Assembly (NCBI GenBank): GCA_020161065.1
Contig: JAIUPH010000028.1
Span: 372,001-436,000, forward strand
DNA: 64,000 nt
Direction of reading: 5' to 3'
Origin: Pseudomonadota bacterium
Lineage (GTDB): Bacteria; Pseudomonadota; Gammaproteobacteria; Burkholderiales; Burkholderiaceae_C
A model generated the notes under the pieces. The model worked only from the letters and a program-made list of their open reading frames with translations. It was not told the DNA's origin and did no database searches. Both the position numbers and the translations under genes were made by a program. Of this stretch, positions 28,491 through 36,821 are shown in pieces (positions within the stretch are counted from its first letter, which is position 1; every line of letters begins with the position of its first letter).

Positions 28491-29426
28491 TCAGGCCTCG
28501 CCGTTCTCGATGAAGTAGGGGGGCAGCTCCGGCCCCCACAAATACAGCGAATCCTCCGGCGGGTAGTCGCCGCCCGGCCAGGGCATGCCGGTGGGGATGA
28601 AGTCGATGTCGGCCGAGAACTCGGCGAACGAGCCCCAGGGGTCGCGCACGTAGTGGAAGAAGTTGGAGCCCAGCACGTGGCGGCCGGTGCCCCAGCCTTC
28701 GGTGTAGCCGGCCTTGCGCATCTGCTCGCCGCCCTTGCCGACGGCGTCGACGCCGTCGACGTCCCACGAGCTGTGGTGCCAGCCGCGCGCGCTGCTGGCG
28801 GCGAAGGCCACCAGGTGGTGGTCGGAGCCGTGGCGCGCGTGCATGAAGGCCACCGCGTCGCGCGAGCGGTCCGACAGGCGCAGGCCCAGCGCGTCGCGGA
28901 AGAAGGCGATCGAGCGGTCGAGGTTCGACGAGAACAGCATCAGGTGCGACAGCCGGCGCGGCCTGACGGCGGCCGTCTCGCTGCGGCCCAGCACGCTGCG
29001 CCGGCCGGCGCGCGGCAGCACGTCGTTGCGCGGCGCCAGGCCGCTGGGCGTGCGCTTGGCGCCGGGCTTCAGCTGCAACAGGTTGCCGTCGGGGTCGTTG
29101 AACCACAGGCCCTCACGGTCCACGTAGGGCCCGCTGTCCACGCGCGTGCCGCCGTTGGCCAGCACCTGCGCGGCCAGCGCATCGAACTCGTCGGCCCAGC
29201 AAGCCAGCGAGAGGTAGGCCATGCGCTTGGCGCGGCCCTCGAACAGCCGGGCCCAGACATGGTCGTTGCCCGTCGTGCGCAACTCCAGGCTGCCGTCGCG
29301 CTGGCCGACGTCGAGCCCGAAGGCTTCGAAGAAGTGCTGCGCCTTGGTCAGCGAGGGCACTTCCAGCGCGAAGTGGTCGACCGAGTGCACGCCGTAGCGC
29401 GCGTCACCGGGTTGGTTGAATGACAT
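28491..29426 (-). CDS. Type I extradiol (catechol 2,3-) dioxygenase
   Basis: A 311-aa vicinal-oxygen-chelate protein with two domains: residues about 12-125 (VDHFALEVPSLTKAQHFF) and about 158-285 (RLSHLMLFSSNLDRSIAFF). The C-terminal domain supplies the Fe(II) ligands: His161, His217 (in GWHHSSWDVDG) and Glu269 (WGSFAEFSAD). These enzymes cleave catechols next to the two hydroxyls. The start ATG 29426 has AGGAG 8 nt upstream. It lies 24 bp after the FAD hydroxylase gene, which should make its catechol substrate. The final WPGGDYPPEDSLYLWGPELP tail is typical of 2,3-dihydroxybiphenyl-like subfamilies, but the real substrate is not evident. Confidence 0.88.
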   Translation of the reverse strand: MSFNQPGDARYGVHSVDHFALEVPSLTKAQHFFEAFGLDVGQRDGSLELRTTGNDHVWARLFEGRAKRMAYLSLACWADEFDALAAQVLANGGTRVDSGPYVDREGLWFNDPDGNLLQLKPGAKRTPSGLAPRNDVLPRAGRRSVLGRSETAAVRPRRLSHLMLFSSNLDRSIAFFRDALGLRLSDRSRDAVAFMHARHGSDHHLVAFAASSARGWHHSSWDVDGVDAVGKGGEQMRKAGYTEGWGTGRHVLGSNFFHYVRDPWGSFAEFSADIDFIPTGMPWPGGDYPPEDSLYLWGPELPPYFIENGEA

Positions 29427-29450
29427 GCTCGTCTCCTGGTCGGGTCGGGT

Positions 29451-31208
29451 TCAGGCGGCGCGCGCCAGCACCTGGCGCAGCACCTGTTCAAGCTGGGCGG
29501 CCGGCTCGCCCTGGCTGCCGATGGCCTGCTCGCGCCAGGCCACGTAGCGGTCGGGCCGCACCAGCACGCAGCCGTTCTCGCTGATGCCGGACAGCGCTTG
29601 CCAGCGGCCGTAGACGTCTTGCGCATCGCAGCCGGGGCCGCCGATCGACACCACGTCCAGCGCGATGCCCAGCCGCTCGGCCACTTTCGCGGCCGCGTCG
29701 CGCCAGGCCTGGCCGCCCACGCCGGTCAGCAGCGTGAAGCGGCCGCGGCCCACCAGGTCCAGCGTCGACAGCTTGCGCTGCCCGCGCTGCAGCCAGGCGT
29801 GCGGCAGGTAGGCGCCGGGGAAGGTGCTCGGGTGGTAGTACAGCTCGGGGTCGCGCGTCGGCGCGGCGCGCGTGCTGCCGTCGGCCACCACGGCCTGCGA
29901 GGCATAGACCTGGCCCAGCTCCACGCCGTTGCAGTTGAACTGGTAGTTCTGCAGCGCCACCGCCTCGCGCAGCGCGGCGCGGCGTTCGCGGCCGCGCGCG
30001 CTGTCGCTGAACAGCTCGTCGACGTTGGCCCAGCCGGCCTTCTCGTCCTGGCCCGGCGCGAAGCCCAGCGCGTCGGAGATGGGCAGCATGTCGCCCACCG
30101 ACTTCATCGCCCGCTTGACCACGCCCTCGCCCACCGGCTGGCGCTCTTGCGTGTAGGTGTCCAGCAGCGCCGGGCCGGCCTGGCCCTTCAGCACCATGGC
30201 CAGCTTCCACGCCAGGTTGAACGAGTCCTGCACGCAGGTGTTGGTGCCCAGGCCGTTGGCCGGCGGGTGGCGGTGCGCGGCGTTGCCGGCGATCAGCACG
30301 CGGCCCTGGTTCATGTGCTTGGCCACCACCTGGTTGATGGTCCACTTGGAGATGGCCTTGATCTTGATGGGAATGTCGGGGTCGCCGATGGTGGCGCGGG
30401 CGCGCTCGGTGACGGCCGCTTCGCTCAGGTCGGGCTCGCCTTGCGCGGGGTCGTACATGAACAGCAGCACCCATTCGTTCCACGGGCGCACGCTGATCCA
30501 CGTGCCGCTGCCCACCCAGTAGTTGTTGCCCGGCTGCGTCATCCAGTACAGCACGCCGGGGCGGTGCGCGGTGTACTTGCTGAGGTCCGCCTCCAGCCAG
30601 ACGTTGACGGCGGCGCCCAGGCCCATCTTGCCTTCGGTGGGAAAGCCGATCTCCTTGACCACCACGCTGTTGTCGCCGTCGCCGCCGATGGCGTATTGCG
30701 AGACCACCTCGATCTCTTCACCGGTGAGGCGGTCCTTGACGATGGCGTGCACGGCATCGGCGTCCTGCTTCATCGACACCAGCTCGGTGTTGAACAGGAA
30801 CTGCGCGCCGCGCTCGCGCGCCACGTCCAGCAGGATGGGCTCCATCAGGTGCTGCGGGATGTTGCACATGCTCGACGGGCTGGCCAGCTCGTAGTCCGCC
30901 TTGCGCTCGGGGCCGGTGCCCCAGGTCTGCAGCCGCGCGATCTCGGTGCCGGCGAAGCTGGTGGCCCAGACGTTGTTGCTCATCAGCTCGGCCGGCGTGG
31001 CGGCCTGGGTGATGCGGTCTTCGATGCCGAGGTCGCGAAAGACCTCCATCGCGCGCTGGTTGGTGATGTGCGCGCGCGGCGAATTGGCGGTGCCGGGGTA
31101 GCGCGTGATGGCGAGCGTGCGGATGCCTTGCGTGGCCAGCAGGCAGGCGGCCGACAGGCCGGTGGGGCCGGCGCCGACGATGAACACGGGAACTTCGATT
31201 CTGCGCAT
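29451..31208 (-). CDS. FAD-dependent aromatic hydroxylase (2,4-dichlorophenol 6-monooxygenase / TfdB-like)
   Basis: A 585-aa class A flavoprotein monooxygenase. The dinucleotide-binding motif VGAGPTGLSAACLLA is at the N terminus (about residues 11-25). The second FAD/NADPH motif is at about 315-335 (AGNAAHRHPPANGLGTNTC, followed by VQDSFNLAWKLA), a close form of the TfdB/phenol hydroxylase pattern. A thioredoxin-like C-terminal domain follows (about 480-585). The family uses NAD(P)H and O2 to ortho-hydroxylate phenols to catechols. Start ATG 31208 follows GAGGAG. The GNAAH form in place of the usual GDAxH is a small oddity. Confidence 0.88.
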   Translation of the reverse strand: MRRIEVPVFIVGAGPTGLSAACLLATQGIRTLAITRYPGTANSPRAHITNQRAMEVFRDLGIEDRITQAATPAELMSNNVWATSFAGTEIARLQTWGTGPERKADYELASPSSMCNIPQHLMEPILLDVARERGAQFLFNTELVSMKQDADAVHAIVKDRLTGEEIEVVSQYAIGGDGDNSVVVKEIGFPTEGKMGLGAAVNVWLEADLSKYTAHRPGVLYWMTQPGNNYWVGSGTWISVRPWNEWVLLFMYDPAQGEPDLSEAAVTERARATIGDPDIPIKIKAISKWTINQVVAKHMNQGRVLIAGNAAHRHPPANGLGTNTCVQDSFNLAWKLAMVLKGQAGPALLDTYTQERQPVGEGVVKRAMKSVGDMLPISDALGFAPGQDEKAGWANVDELFSDSARGRERRAALREAVALQNYQFNCNGVELGQVYASQAVVADGSTRAAPTRDPELYYHPSTFPGAYLPHAWLQRGQRKLSTLDLVGRGRFTLLTGVGGQAWRDAAAKVAERLGIALDVVSIGGPGCDAQDVYGRWQALSGISENGCVLVRPDRYVAWREQAIGSQGEPAAQLEQVLRQVLARAA

Positions 31209-31231
31209 GGTGAGTCTCCTCGGAGGTTGGA

Positions 31232-32083
31232 TCAGCGCTGCTCGTCGCGGATGGTGTTGCGCAACAGGCCGATGCGCTCGATCTCGACCTCGACGCGGTC
31301 GCCTTGCTTCATGTAGAGCTTGGGCGTGCGGCCGAAGCCCACGCCGGCGGGGGTGCCGGCGAAGATGATGTCGCCGGGCTGCAGCGTGATGGCCTCGCTG
31401 ACGGTGGCGATCACGGTGGCCACGTCGAACAGCATGTCGGCGGTGTTCGACGACTGCACCGTCTCGCCGTTGAGCCGCGTCTCGATCTTCAGGCCGGCGC
31501 CGCCGGCGGGCAGCTCGTCGGCGGTGACGACGTACGGCCCCCAGGTGCCGGTGCCGTCGAAGTTCTTGCCCACCGTCCATTGCGGCGACTTGAACTGGTA
31601 TTCGCGCACCGAGATCTCGTTGCCCACCGCGTAGCCGAACACGCAGCCCAGCGCCTGGTCCTTCGCGATGTGGCGGCCGCCCTTGCCGAGCACGACGACC
31701 AGTTCGCCTTCGTAGTCGAGCGTGTCGCTGATGCGCGGCCGCTCGACCACCGCATCGTGCGCGCCCAGGCTGGTGGCGGCGCGCAGGAACAGCGTCGGGT
31801 AGTCGGGCTGCTCGTACGGGCTCTCCTTGGTGTGGTCGGCGTAGTTGAGGCCGACGCACAGGATCTTCGGCGGCTCCGCCGCCGGCGGCAGGAAGGTGAC
31901 CTGCGCCGGATCGGCGACGCGGCGCGACCTGGCGGCCAGCGCCTGCAGCGCGCTGAGGTCGGTGCCGCGGCGCAGCAGGTCGCCGAGGTCGAGGCCGGCG
32001 GCGACGTCGAGCACGGCGAGGCCCTGCTCGGTGAGGGCGCCGACGTGCCGTTGGCCGTCGAGCAGGAAGGTGGCGAGTTTCAT
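31232..32083 (-). CDS. Fumarylacetoacetate hydrolase-family protein
   Basis: A 283-aa protein. The C-terminal FAH fold (about residues 70-280) shows KILCVGLNYADHTKE, LDYEGELVVVLGKGGRHI (metal-binding Glu region) and DIIFAGTPAGVGFG. The family includes 2-hydroxyhepta-2,4-diene-1,7-dioate isomerase, oxaloacetate decarboxylase, acylpyruvate hydrolase and 2-oxopent-4-enoate hydratase-like enzymes, so the precise reaction is open. Its place at the head of an operon with a phenol hydroxylase and extradiol dioxygenase suggests it processes the ring-cleavage product. The start ATG 32083 has AAGGA 6 nt upstream. Confidence 0.85.
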   Translation of the reverse strand: MKLATFLLDGQRHVGALTEQGLAVLDVAAGLDLGDLLRRGTDLSALQALAARSRRVADPAQVTFLPPAAEPPKILCVGLNYADHTKESPYEQPDYPTLFLRAATSLGAHDAVVERPRISDTLDYEGELVVVLGKGGRHIAKDQALGCVFGYAVGNEISVREYQFKSPQWTVGKNFDGTGTWGPYVVTADELPAGGAGLKIETRLNGETVQSSNTADMLFDVATVIATVSEAITLQPGDIIFAGTPAGVGFGRTPKLYMKQGDRVEVEIERIGLLRNTIRDEQR

Positions 32084-32178
32084 GGGCGGTCCTTCGCGAG
32101 GTGATGGCCCTCGCGAAGGCGCGGGCCGGTGGTGGATGAGCGAAGGATATGCGGTTCTTTAAATAATATATTCTAGTG

Positions 32179-32208
32179 TTTATACCTATACGATCAGGCC
32201 AAACGCAA
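32179..32208 (-). promoter_or_regulatory. Candidate sigma-70 promoter of the aromatic operon
   Basis: On the minus strand, TTGCGT (32208-32203) and TATAAA (32184-32179) are separated by 18 nt. They lie in a conspicuously AT-rich island (about 32150-32200) inside GC-rich DNA. The transcript would begin about 90 nt before the FAH start. The same island serves the divergent GntR gene, so the regulator could bind here; TATAC occurs as a direct repeat (TATACCTATAC) next to the -10. Confidence 0.45.
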
Positions 32209-32266
32209 GCTGTAAGCTCGATCGCTATATCCACCGCCCGCGACCTACCGCCGTAAGCGCCACCCC

Positions 32267-32962
32267 ATGTCGAACGACGCCGCCCCCGCCCGCACCATGG
32301 CTGCGGCCCTGGCCTCCAGCATCCGCACCGACATCATCAAAGGCGCGCTGGCGCCCGGCGCCAAGCTGCCGATCAAGGAGCTGTGCGACCGCTACAGCGC
32401 CGGCGCGATCCCGATGCGCGAGGCCTTGTCACGGCTGGCCACCGGCGGCTTCGTCGTCGCCGAAGACATGCGCGGCTTTCGCGTCGCCGAGGTCTCGGCC
32501 GACGAGCTGGCCGACATCACCGAGGCGCGCATCCACGTCGAGTGCGAGGCGCTGCGCCGCGCCATCGAGCATGGCGGGCTCGACTGGGAAGAACGGCTCG
32601 CCGGCGCGCACCACCGCCTCAGCCGGCTGCCGATGCTGGCCGAAGGCCGCGTCGCCGTCAGCGAGGACTGGGACCGCGCGCACGCCGCGTTCCACTCGGC
32701 GCTGATCGGCGGCTGCGGCTCCAAGTGGCTGGTGACCCTGGCCGAACTGCTGCGCGACCAGACGGCACGCTACCGCCACCTGTCGGTGGCCAACGAAAGG
32801 CGCACGCCGCGCGGCAAGCGCGCCGCCGCGGCGCGCGACGTGCCGGCCGAGCACCAGCAGATCGTCGACGCCGCGCTGGCCCGCGACGCGAACCGCGCCT
32901 GCGCGCTGCTGGCCGAGCATTTCCGCACCACCACGCAACTGGTGCTCGGGCAGACGGCTTGA
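32267..32962 (+). CDS. GntR-family (FCD) transcriptional regulator
   Basis: A 231-aa protein. The N-terminal winged helix (about residues 10-75) reads IRTDIIKGALAPGAKLPIKE, then MREALSRLATGGFV, the standard GntR DNA-binding pattern. The C-terminal ~150 residues form an FCD ligand-binding domain (ITEARIHVECEALRRAIEHG and later EHQQIVDAALARDANRACAL), which binds small organic acids, often with a metal. It is divergent from the FAH/hydroxylase/dioxygenase operon with 183 bp between starts, so it is the likely regulator of that operon. Confidence 0.9.
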   Translation: MSNDAAPARTMAAALASSIRTDIIKGALAPGAKLPIKELCDRYSAGAIPMREALSRLATGGFVVAEDMRGFRVAEVSADELADITEARIHVECEALRRAIEHGGLDWEERLAGAHHRLSRLPMLAEGRVAVSEDWDRAHAAFHSALIGGCGSKWLVTLAELLRDQTARYRHLSVANERRTPRGKRAAAARDVPAEHQQIVDAALARDANRACALLAEHFRTTTQLVLGQTA

Positions 32963-33027
32963 TGGCTTGAGCGCCTGAGCGCGCAGGCGGCCCCGGCGCG
33001 GCGCCCGTCACCACCCGCGCGGCACCG

Positions 33028-33951
33028 CTACGGCGGCCCCAGCGTCGGCACCAGCTTGCGCAGCAGCCGCTCCACTTCACGCACCGCCGCGGAAGCGGGG
33101 CGCCGGCGCGTGGTCTCGACGAAGGTGGTCTGCCGGATCGTCGGGTGGGTGATGAGCAAGGCGCGGAATTCGCCACGCGCCGTCTCGTCGCGCACGGCAT
33201 GCGCCGGCAGCGTGGCGGCCAGCCCGCAGCGCACGGCGTCCTTCATCGCCGTCGACGAGCCGACTTCCAGCGCCACCGTCAGCACCAGCCGCCGGCGTGC
33301 GGCGATCTCCTCGACCACGCCGCGCAGGCCGTTGGGCTTGAGCGGCATCACCAGCGGCAGCGCCGCGGCCGCGGCGAAAGTCACGCTGCGGCCGCCGCGC
33401 GAAGCCGGTGCCTCCGCGCGCACGATCAACGACATCGGCGACGTCAGCACCGCGTCGTGCGGCTCGCGCCGCAGCGGCCGGTAGCGATTGAGCGTGCCCA
33501 CGTCGATGCGGCCGTCGGCCAGCAGGGTCTGGATCTCGCCGCTGTAGGCCTCGTGCAGGCGCAGGCGGATGTCGGGGAAGGCCTCGCGCACCGCGGCGAA
33601 CAGCAGCCCGGCCAGCGGGTTGGTCACCGAAGGCAGCAAGCCCACCTCCACCACGCCGGCGGGGCGGCTCCAGCGGCCGGCGGCGTCGTCGGCCAGCAGC
33701 CTGGCTTGCGCCACCAGTTCCTTGGCGCGCGGCAGCACGCGTTCGCCCAGCTCGCTCAGACTCACGCCGCGGCCGGTGCGGTGCAGCAGCCGCCCGCCGA
33801 GCGCCCCTTCAAGCCGCGCCAGCTGGCGGCTGAACGCCGACTGCGCCACGCCCTCCGCGGCCGCGGCACCGGTCAGGCTGCCCTGCTCGGCGGCCAGCAC
33901 GAAGGCGCGCAGGTCCGTCAGCTCGGGCATCGCGCCATCCGTCTTGCGCAT
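33028..33951 (-). CDS. LysR-family transcriptional regulator
   Basis: A 307-aa protein with an N-terminal winged helix (LTDLRAFVLAAEQGSLTGAA, then SAFSRQLARLEGALGGRLLH) and a LysR substrate-binding domain from about residue 97 (GVVEVGLLPSVTNPLAGLL). The start ATG 33951 has GAGAGGA about 9 nt upstream; an internal ATG (33930) would shorten it by 7 residues. It is divergent from the CoA-transferase/Bug-receptor pair (97 bp between starts), the usual arrangement for a LysR activator of neighbouring genes. Confidence 0.9.
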   Translation of the reverse strand: MRKTDGAMPELTDLRAFVLAAEQGSLTGAAAAEGVAQSAFSRQLARLEGALGGRLLHRTGRGVSLSELGERVLPRAKELVAQARLLADDAAGRWSRPAGVVEVGLLPSVTNPLAGLLFAAVREAFPDIRLRLHEAYSGEIQTLLADGRIDVGTLNRYRPLRREPHDAVLTSPMSLIVRAEAPASRGGRSVTFAAAAALPLVMPLKPNGLRGVVEEIAARRRLVLTVALEVGSSTAMKDAVRCGLAATLPAHAVRDETARGEFRALLITHPTIRQTTFVETTRRRPASAAVREVERLLRKLVPTLGPP

Positions 33952-34048
33952 TTCTGAAATCCTCTCATGCCGATTCCACATTGTGCGGCCGCTGCCTAGA
34001 CTGGCGCCGTAACTGGATCGCACCTCAATCCCAGCTGAATCCACCCCC

Positions 34049-35254
34049 ATGCCAACCCACGCCACCGGCCCGCTCGCGGGGCTGCGCATCATCGATTTGT
34101 CGACCGTCATCGCCGGGCCCTGGGCCGCGACGCTACTGGCCGACCTGGGCGCCGACGTGCTGAAGGTCGAGATCCCCGGCAGCGGCGACGCCCTGCGCGC
34201 GCTGCCGCCGCACAAGGACGGCGTGCCGCTGTGGTGGAAGGCGGCCAACCGCAACAAGCGCGGCGTCACGCTGGACCTGCGGCAGCCCGCCGGGCGCGAG
34301 CTGCTGGCCAAGCTATTGCCCGACGCCGACGCGCTGGTGGAGAACTTCCGGCCCGGCACGCTGGACAAATGGGGCATCACGCGCGAGTGGCTGCACGAGA
34401 TCAACCCCGGGCTCGTCATCCTCCGCGTCACCGGCTTCGGGCAGACGGGGCCCTACCGCCACAAGCCGGGCTTCGCGCGCGTGTTCGAGGCGATGACCGG
34501 CTTCACCAACCTGTGCGGCGAGGCCGACCGGCCGCCGCTGCACCTGGGCTTCCCGATCGCCGACGCGGTGGGCGGCCTGTTCGGCGCGTTGGGCATCGTC
34601 GCCGCGCTGTACCACCGCGTCGCCAGCGGCGACAAGCGCGGCCAGGAGATCGACTGCTCGATGCTGGAGGCGATGTTCCGCGTGCTCGACTTCCTGCCGA
34701 TCGAGTACGACCAGCTCGGCGTCGTGCGGCAGCGGTCGGGCAACACCAGCCAGTACGCCGCGCCGGGCAACGTCTACCGCAGCGCCGATGGCCGCTGGGC
34801 CTCGATCGCTGCGTCGACGCAAAGCATCTACGAGCGGCTGTGCGCCGCGCTCGGCCGGCCCGATCTGGTCGCGGCGCCGCAATTCGCCAACAACGTGCTG
34901 CGCGTGCAGCACCGCGCCGAGCTGGACGCCGCCATCGCCGCCGAGATCGGCAAGCACACGCTGGCCGAGCTGGAACGCTTGCTCGACCGGCACCAGGTCG
35001 GCTTCAGCCCGATCTACGACATCGCCGACATCTTCGCCGACCCGCACTACGCGGCGCGCCAGGCGATCGTGACGGTGCCCGACGACGAGCTCGGCCCCGT
35101 GAAGATGCAAAGCGTGGTGCCGGCGTTCTCACGCACGCCCGGCGCCGTGCGCCATGCCGGCCCTTCGCTCGGCCAGCACAACGAAACGGTCTATTCGGCG
35201 CTGGGCCTCGATGCGGCCCGGCAGCAAGCCCTGCGCGACGCGGGCGTCATCTGA
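34049..35254 (+). CDS. CaiB/BaiF class III CoA-transferase
   Basis: A 401-aa protein matching the usual family length. It opens GLRIIDLSTVIAGPWAATLLADLGADV with family motifs LVENFRPGTLDKWG, GFGQTGPYRHKPGF and FPIADAVGG, where Asp172 is the expected catalytic nucleophile that forms the acyl anhydride. The family moves CoA between carboxylates (succinyl-CoA:mesaconate, formyl-CoA:oxalate and similar). The partner gene is a Bug receptor for a carboxylate, so it probably activates an imported organic acid. The substrate cannot be read from the sequence. Confidence 0.9.
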   Translation: MPTHATGPLAGLRIIDLSTVIAGPWAATLLADLGADVLKVEIPGSGDALRALPPHKDGVPLWWKAANRNKRGVTLDLRQPAGRELLAKLLPDADALVENFRPGTLDKWGITREWLHEINPGLVILRVTGFGQTGPYRHKPGFARVFEAMTGFTNLCGEADRPPLHLGFPIADAVGGLFGALGIVAALYHRVASGDKRGQEIDCSMLEAMFRVLDFLPIEYDQLGVVRQRSGNTSQYAAPGNVYRSADGRWASIAASTQSIYERLCAALGRPDLVAAPQFANNVLRVQHRAELDAAIAAEIGKHTLAELERLLDRHQVGFSPIYDIADIFADPHYAARQAIVTVPDDELGPVKMQSVVPAFSRTPGAVRHAGPSLGQHNETVYSALGLDAARQQALRDAGVI

Positions 35255-35315
35255 ACCGGAGCATCGTTGCCATGCCCGCCGCCGGTTCCGATGGCGGCAC
35301 CCAGGAGTCCAAGTC

Positions 35316-36290
35316 ATGAAGTCAGCCTTGCGATCGCTTTGCCTTGCGCTGTTCGCCGCCACCACGGCGGCCGGCGCCCAGCCGCAGGCGGCGTATCCCG
35401 ATCGGCCGGTGAAGCTGGTGGTCGGCTTCCCCGCCGGGCAGGCCACCGACCTGGTCGCCCGCGTGCTGGCCGAGAAGCTCGCCAAGAGCATGGGGCAGCC
35501 GTTCATCGTCGAGAACAAGCCGGGGCAAGGCGCCAGCCTGGGCGTCGGCTCGGTCGCGAAGTCGGCGCCCGACGGCTACACGATGGCGCTGACCGCGGCG
35601 GCGGCGATGGTGACCAACCCGCACCTGTACAAGAACGTCGGCTACGACCCGCTGCGCGACTTCGCGCCGTGCGCGATGCTGCTCGAGTTGCCGCTGGCGC
35701 TGGTGGCGCATCCGTCAGCGCCGTTCAACACCGTGCCCGAGCTGATCGCCTACGCCAAGGCCCACCCGGACAAGCTGAGCTACGCGTCCAGCGGCAACGG
35801 CACGATGTCGCACCTGGCGATGGAGCGCCTCAAGCGGCAAAGCGGCCTGGCGCTCGTGCACGTGCCCTACCAGGGCAGCGTGCGCTCGATGACCGACCTG
35901 GTGGCCGGCAACGTCGCCCTCGCCTTCGACACGCTGGCGGTCACCGTGCCGCAGATCGAGGCGCGCAAGCTCAAGCCCATCGCCGTGGCGACGACCCAGC
36001 GCGTGCCGTCGATGCCGAACGTGCCGACGATCGCCGAGTCCGGCGTGGCCGACTTCACCGCCAGCCCCTGGCTCGGCGTCGTCTTTCCCGCCGGCACGCC
36101 CAAGGCGATCGTCAACCGCATGCATGCCGAGCTGATGAAGGCGATGGACGACCCGGCGGTGCAGAAGTCGATGCAGATCCTCGGCGCGCAGCCGCGGCTG
36201 GCCGGACCGCAGGAGTTCGAGCAGGTCCTGCGCGCCGACCACGCCAAGTGGGGCCGCATCGTCGCCGAGTCCGGCGCGCGGGTCGACTGA
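35316..36290 (+). CDS. Bug/TctC-type tripartite tricarboxylate transporter substrate-binding protein
   Basis: A 324-aa exported receptor. The signal peptide is MKSALRSLCLALFAATTAAG with cleavage near AGA|QPQAA. Typical Bug features follow: YPDRPVKLVVGFPAGQATD, VENKPGQGASLG, DGYTMALTA, LSYASSGNGT and VPTIAESGVADF. CCAGGAG lies 8 nt before ATG 35316, supporting this start. No TctA/TctB membrane genes are nearby, which is normal for the hugely expanded orphan Bug receptors of Burkholderiales. It lies 61 bp after the CoA-transferase gene and probably binds that enzyme's carboxylate. Confidence 0.92.
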   Translation: MKSALRSLCLALFAATTAAGAQPQAAYPDRPVKLVVGFPAGQATDLVARVLAEKLAKSMGQPFIVENKPGQGASLGVGSVAKSAPDGYTMALTAAAAMVTNPHLYKNVGYDPLRDFAPCAMLLELPLALVAHPSAPFNTVPELIAYAKAHPDKLSYASSGNGTMSHLAMERLKRQSGLALVHVPYQGSVRSMTDLVAGNVALAFDTLAVTVPQIEARKLKPIAVATTQRVPSMPNVPTIAESGVADFTASPWLGVVFPAGTPKAIVNRMHAELMKAMDDPAVQKSMQILGAQPRLAGPQEFEQVLRADHAKWGRIVAESGARVD

Positions 36291-36369
36291 ACGGGCACTT
36301 GGCGGGCGCGCCGGCGTGGTGGGCCGCGGCGCCGCCAACACGTCGAACCGCGTCATCGCAACGGGTGCT

Positions 36370-36395
36370 GTAACCAATGCCGCCGCTGCAGCGAA
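36370..36395 (+). promoter_or_regulatory. Candidate SigF-type ECF promoter of the bufferin operon
   Basis: GTAACC (36370-36375) and CGAA (36392-36395) are separated by exactly 16 nt. This matches the GTAACC-N16-CGAA pattern I recall for Caulobacter SigF targets, which include a DUF2282/DUF692 operon. It is about 105 nt upstream of the bufA1 start, and the downstream operon encodes an ECF sigma and NrsF. This points to autoregulation by the operon's own sigma factor. Confidence 0.75.
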
Positions 36396-36499
36396 CTGGC
36401 ATTCGGCAGCGCAACCGCGAATCAACCCGGCCGCCAAGCGGCCACGCGGTCAGCGCGCGCTTGTTCCCTGTTGCCCAACCCTTTGCACCGGAGCCCCCG

Positions 36500-36808
36500 A
36501 TGACCCGCACCCTCAGCACGCAGACCTCCGCCGCCGCCCTCGCCCTCGCCCTGGGCGCCGCGTTCACGCTGGCGCAGACGGCCGCCCACGCGCAGCCGGC
36601 CGACAAGGAAAAATGCTTCGGCGTCGCGATGAAGGGCAAGAACGACTGCGCCGCCGGGCCCGGCACCACCTGCGCCGGCACTTCGAAGGTCGACGACCAG
36701 GGCAACGCCTGGACGCTGGTGCCCAAGGGCAGTTGCGAGAAGACCGCCTCCAAGACCTCGCCCACCGGCTACGGCCAGTTGATGGCGTTCAAGGAGAAGA
36801 AGGCCTGA
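36500..36808 (+). CDS. bufA1: Bufferin precursor BufA1 (DUF2282)
   Basis: A 102-aa small protein with a Sec signal ([20 protein letters not shown], cleaved near AHA|QPA) and a short mature part holding four cysteines: Cys39 (KCFGVAMKG), Cys50 (KNDCAAG), Cys58 (TTCAGTSK) and Cys79 (KGSCEK). This is the DUF2282 pattern. Bufferins are ribosomally made, modified peptides exported to the periplasm, where they chelate excess copper; the two central cysteines become thiooxazoles. It is the first gene of the operon and ends 13 nt before bufB. It has Phe40 where many homologues have Tyr. Confidence 0.92.
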   Translation: MTRTLSTQTSAAALALALGAAFTLAQTAAHAQPADKEKCFGVAMKGKNDCAAGPGTTCAGTSKVDDQGNAWTLVPKGSCEKTASKTSPTGYGQLMAFKEKKA

Positions 36809-36821
36809 GGACGCGGCGGCC

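Noticed and set aside
32972..32989. CGCCTG/CAGGCG hairpin between the GntR and LysR genes as a terminator
   Set aside because: The stem is only 6 bp with no T-tract, which is common by chance at this GC content.
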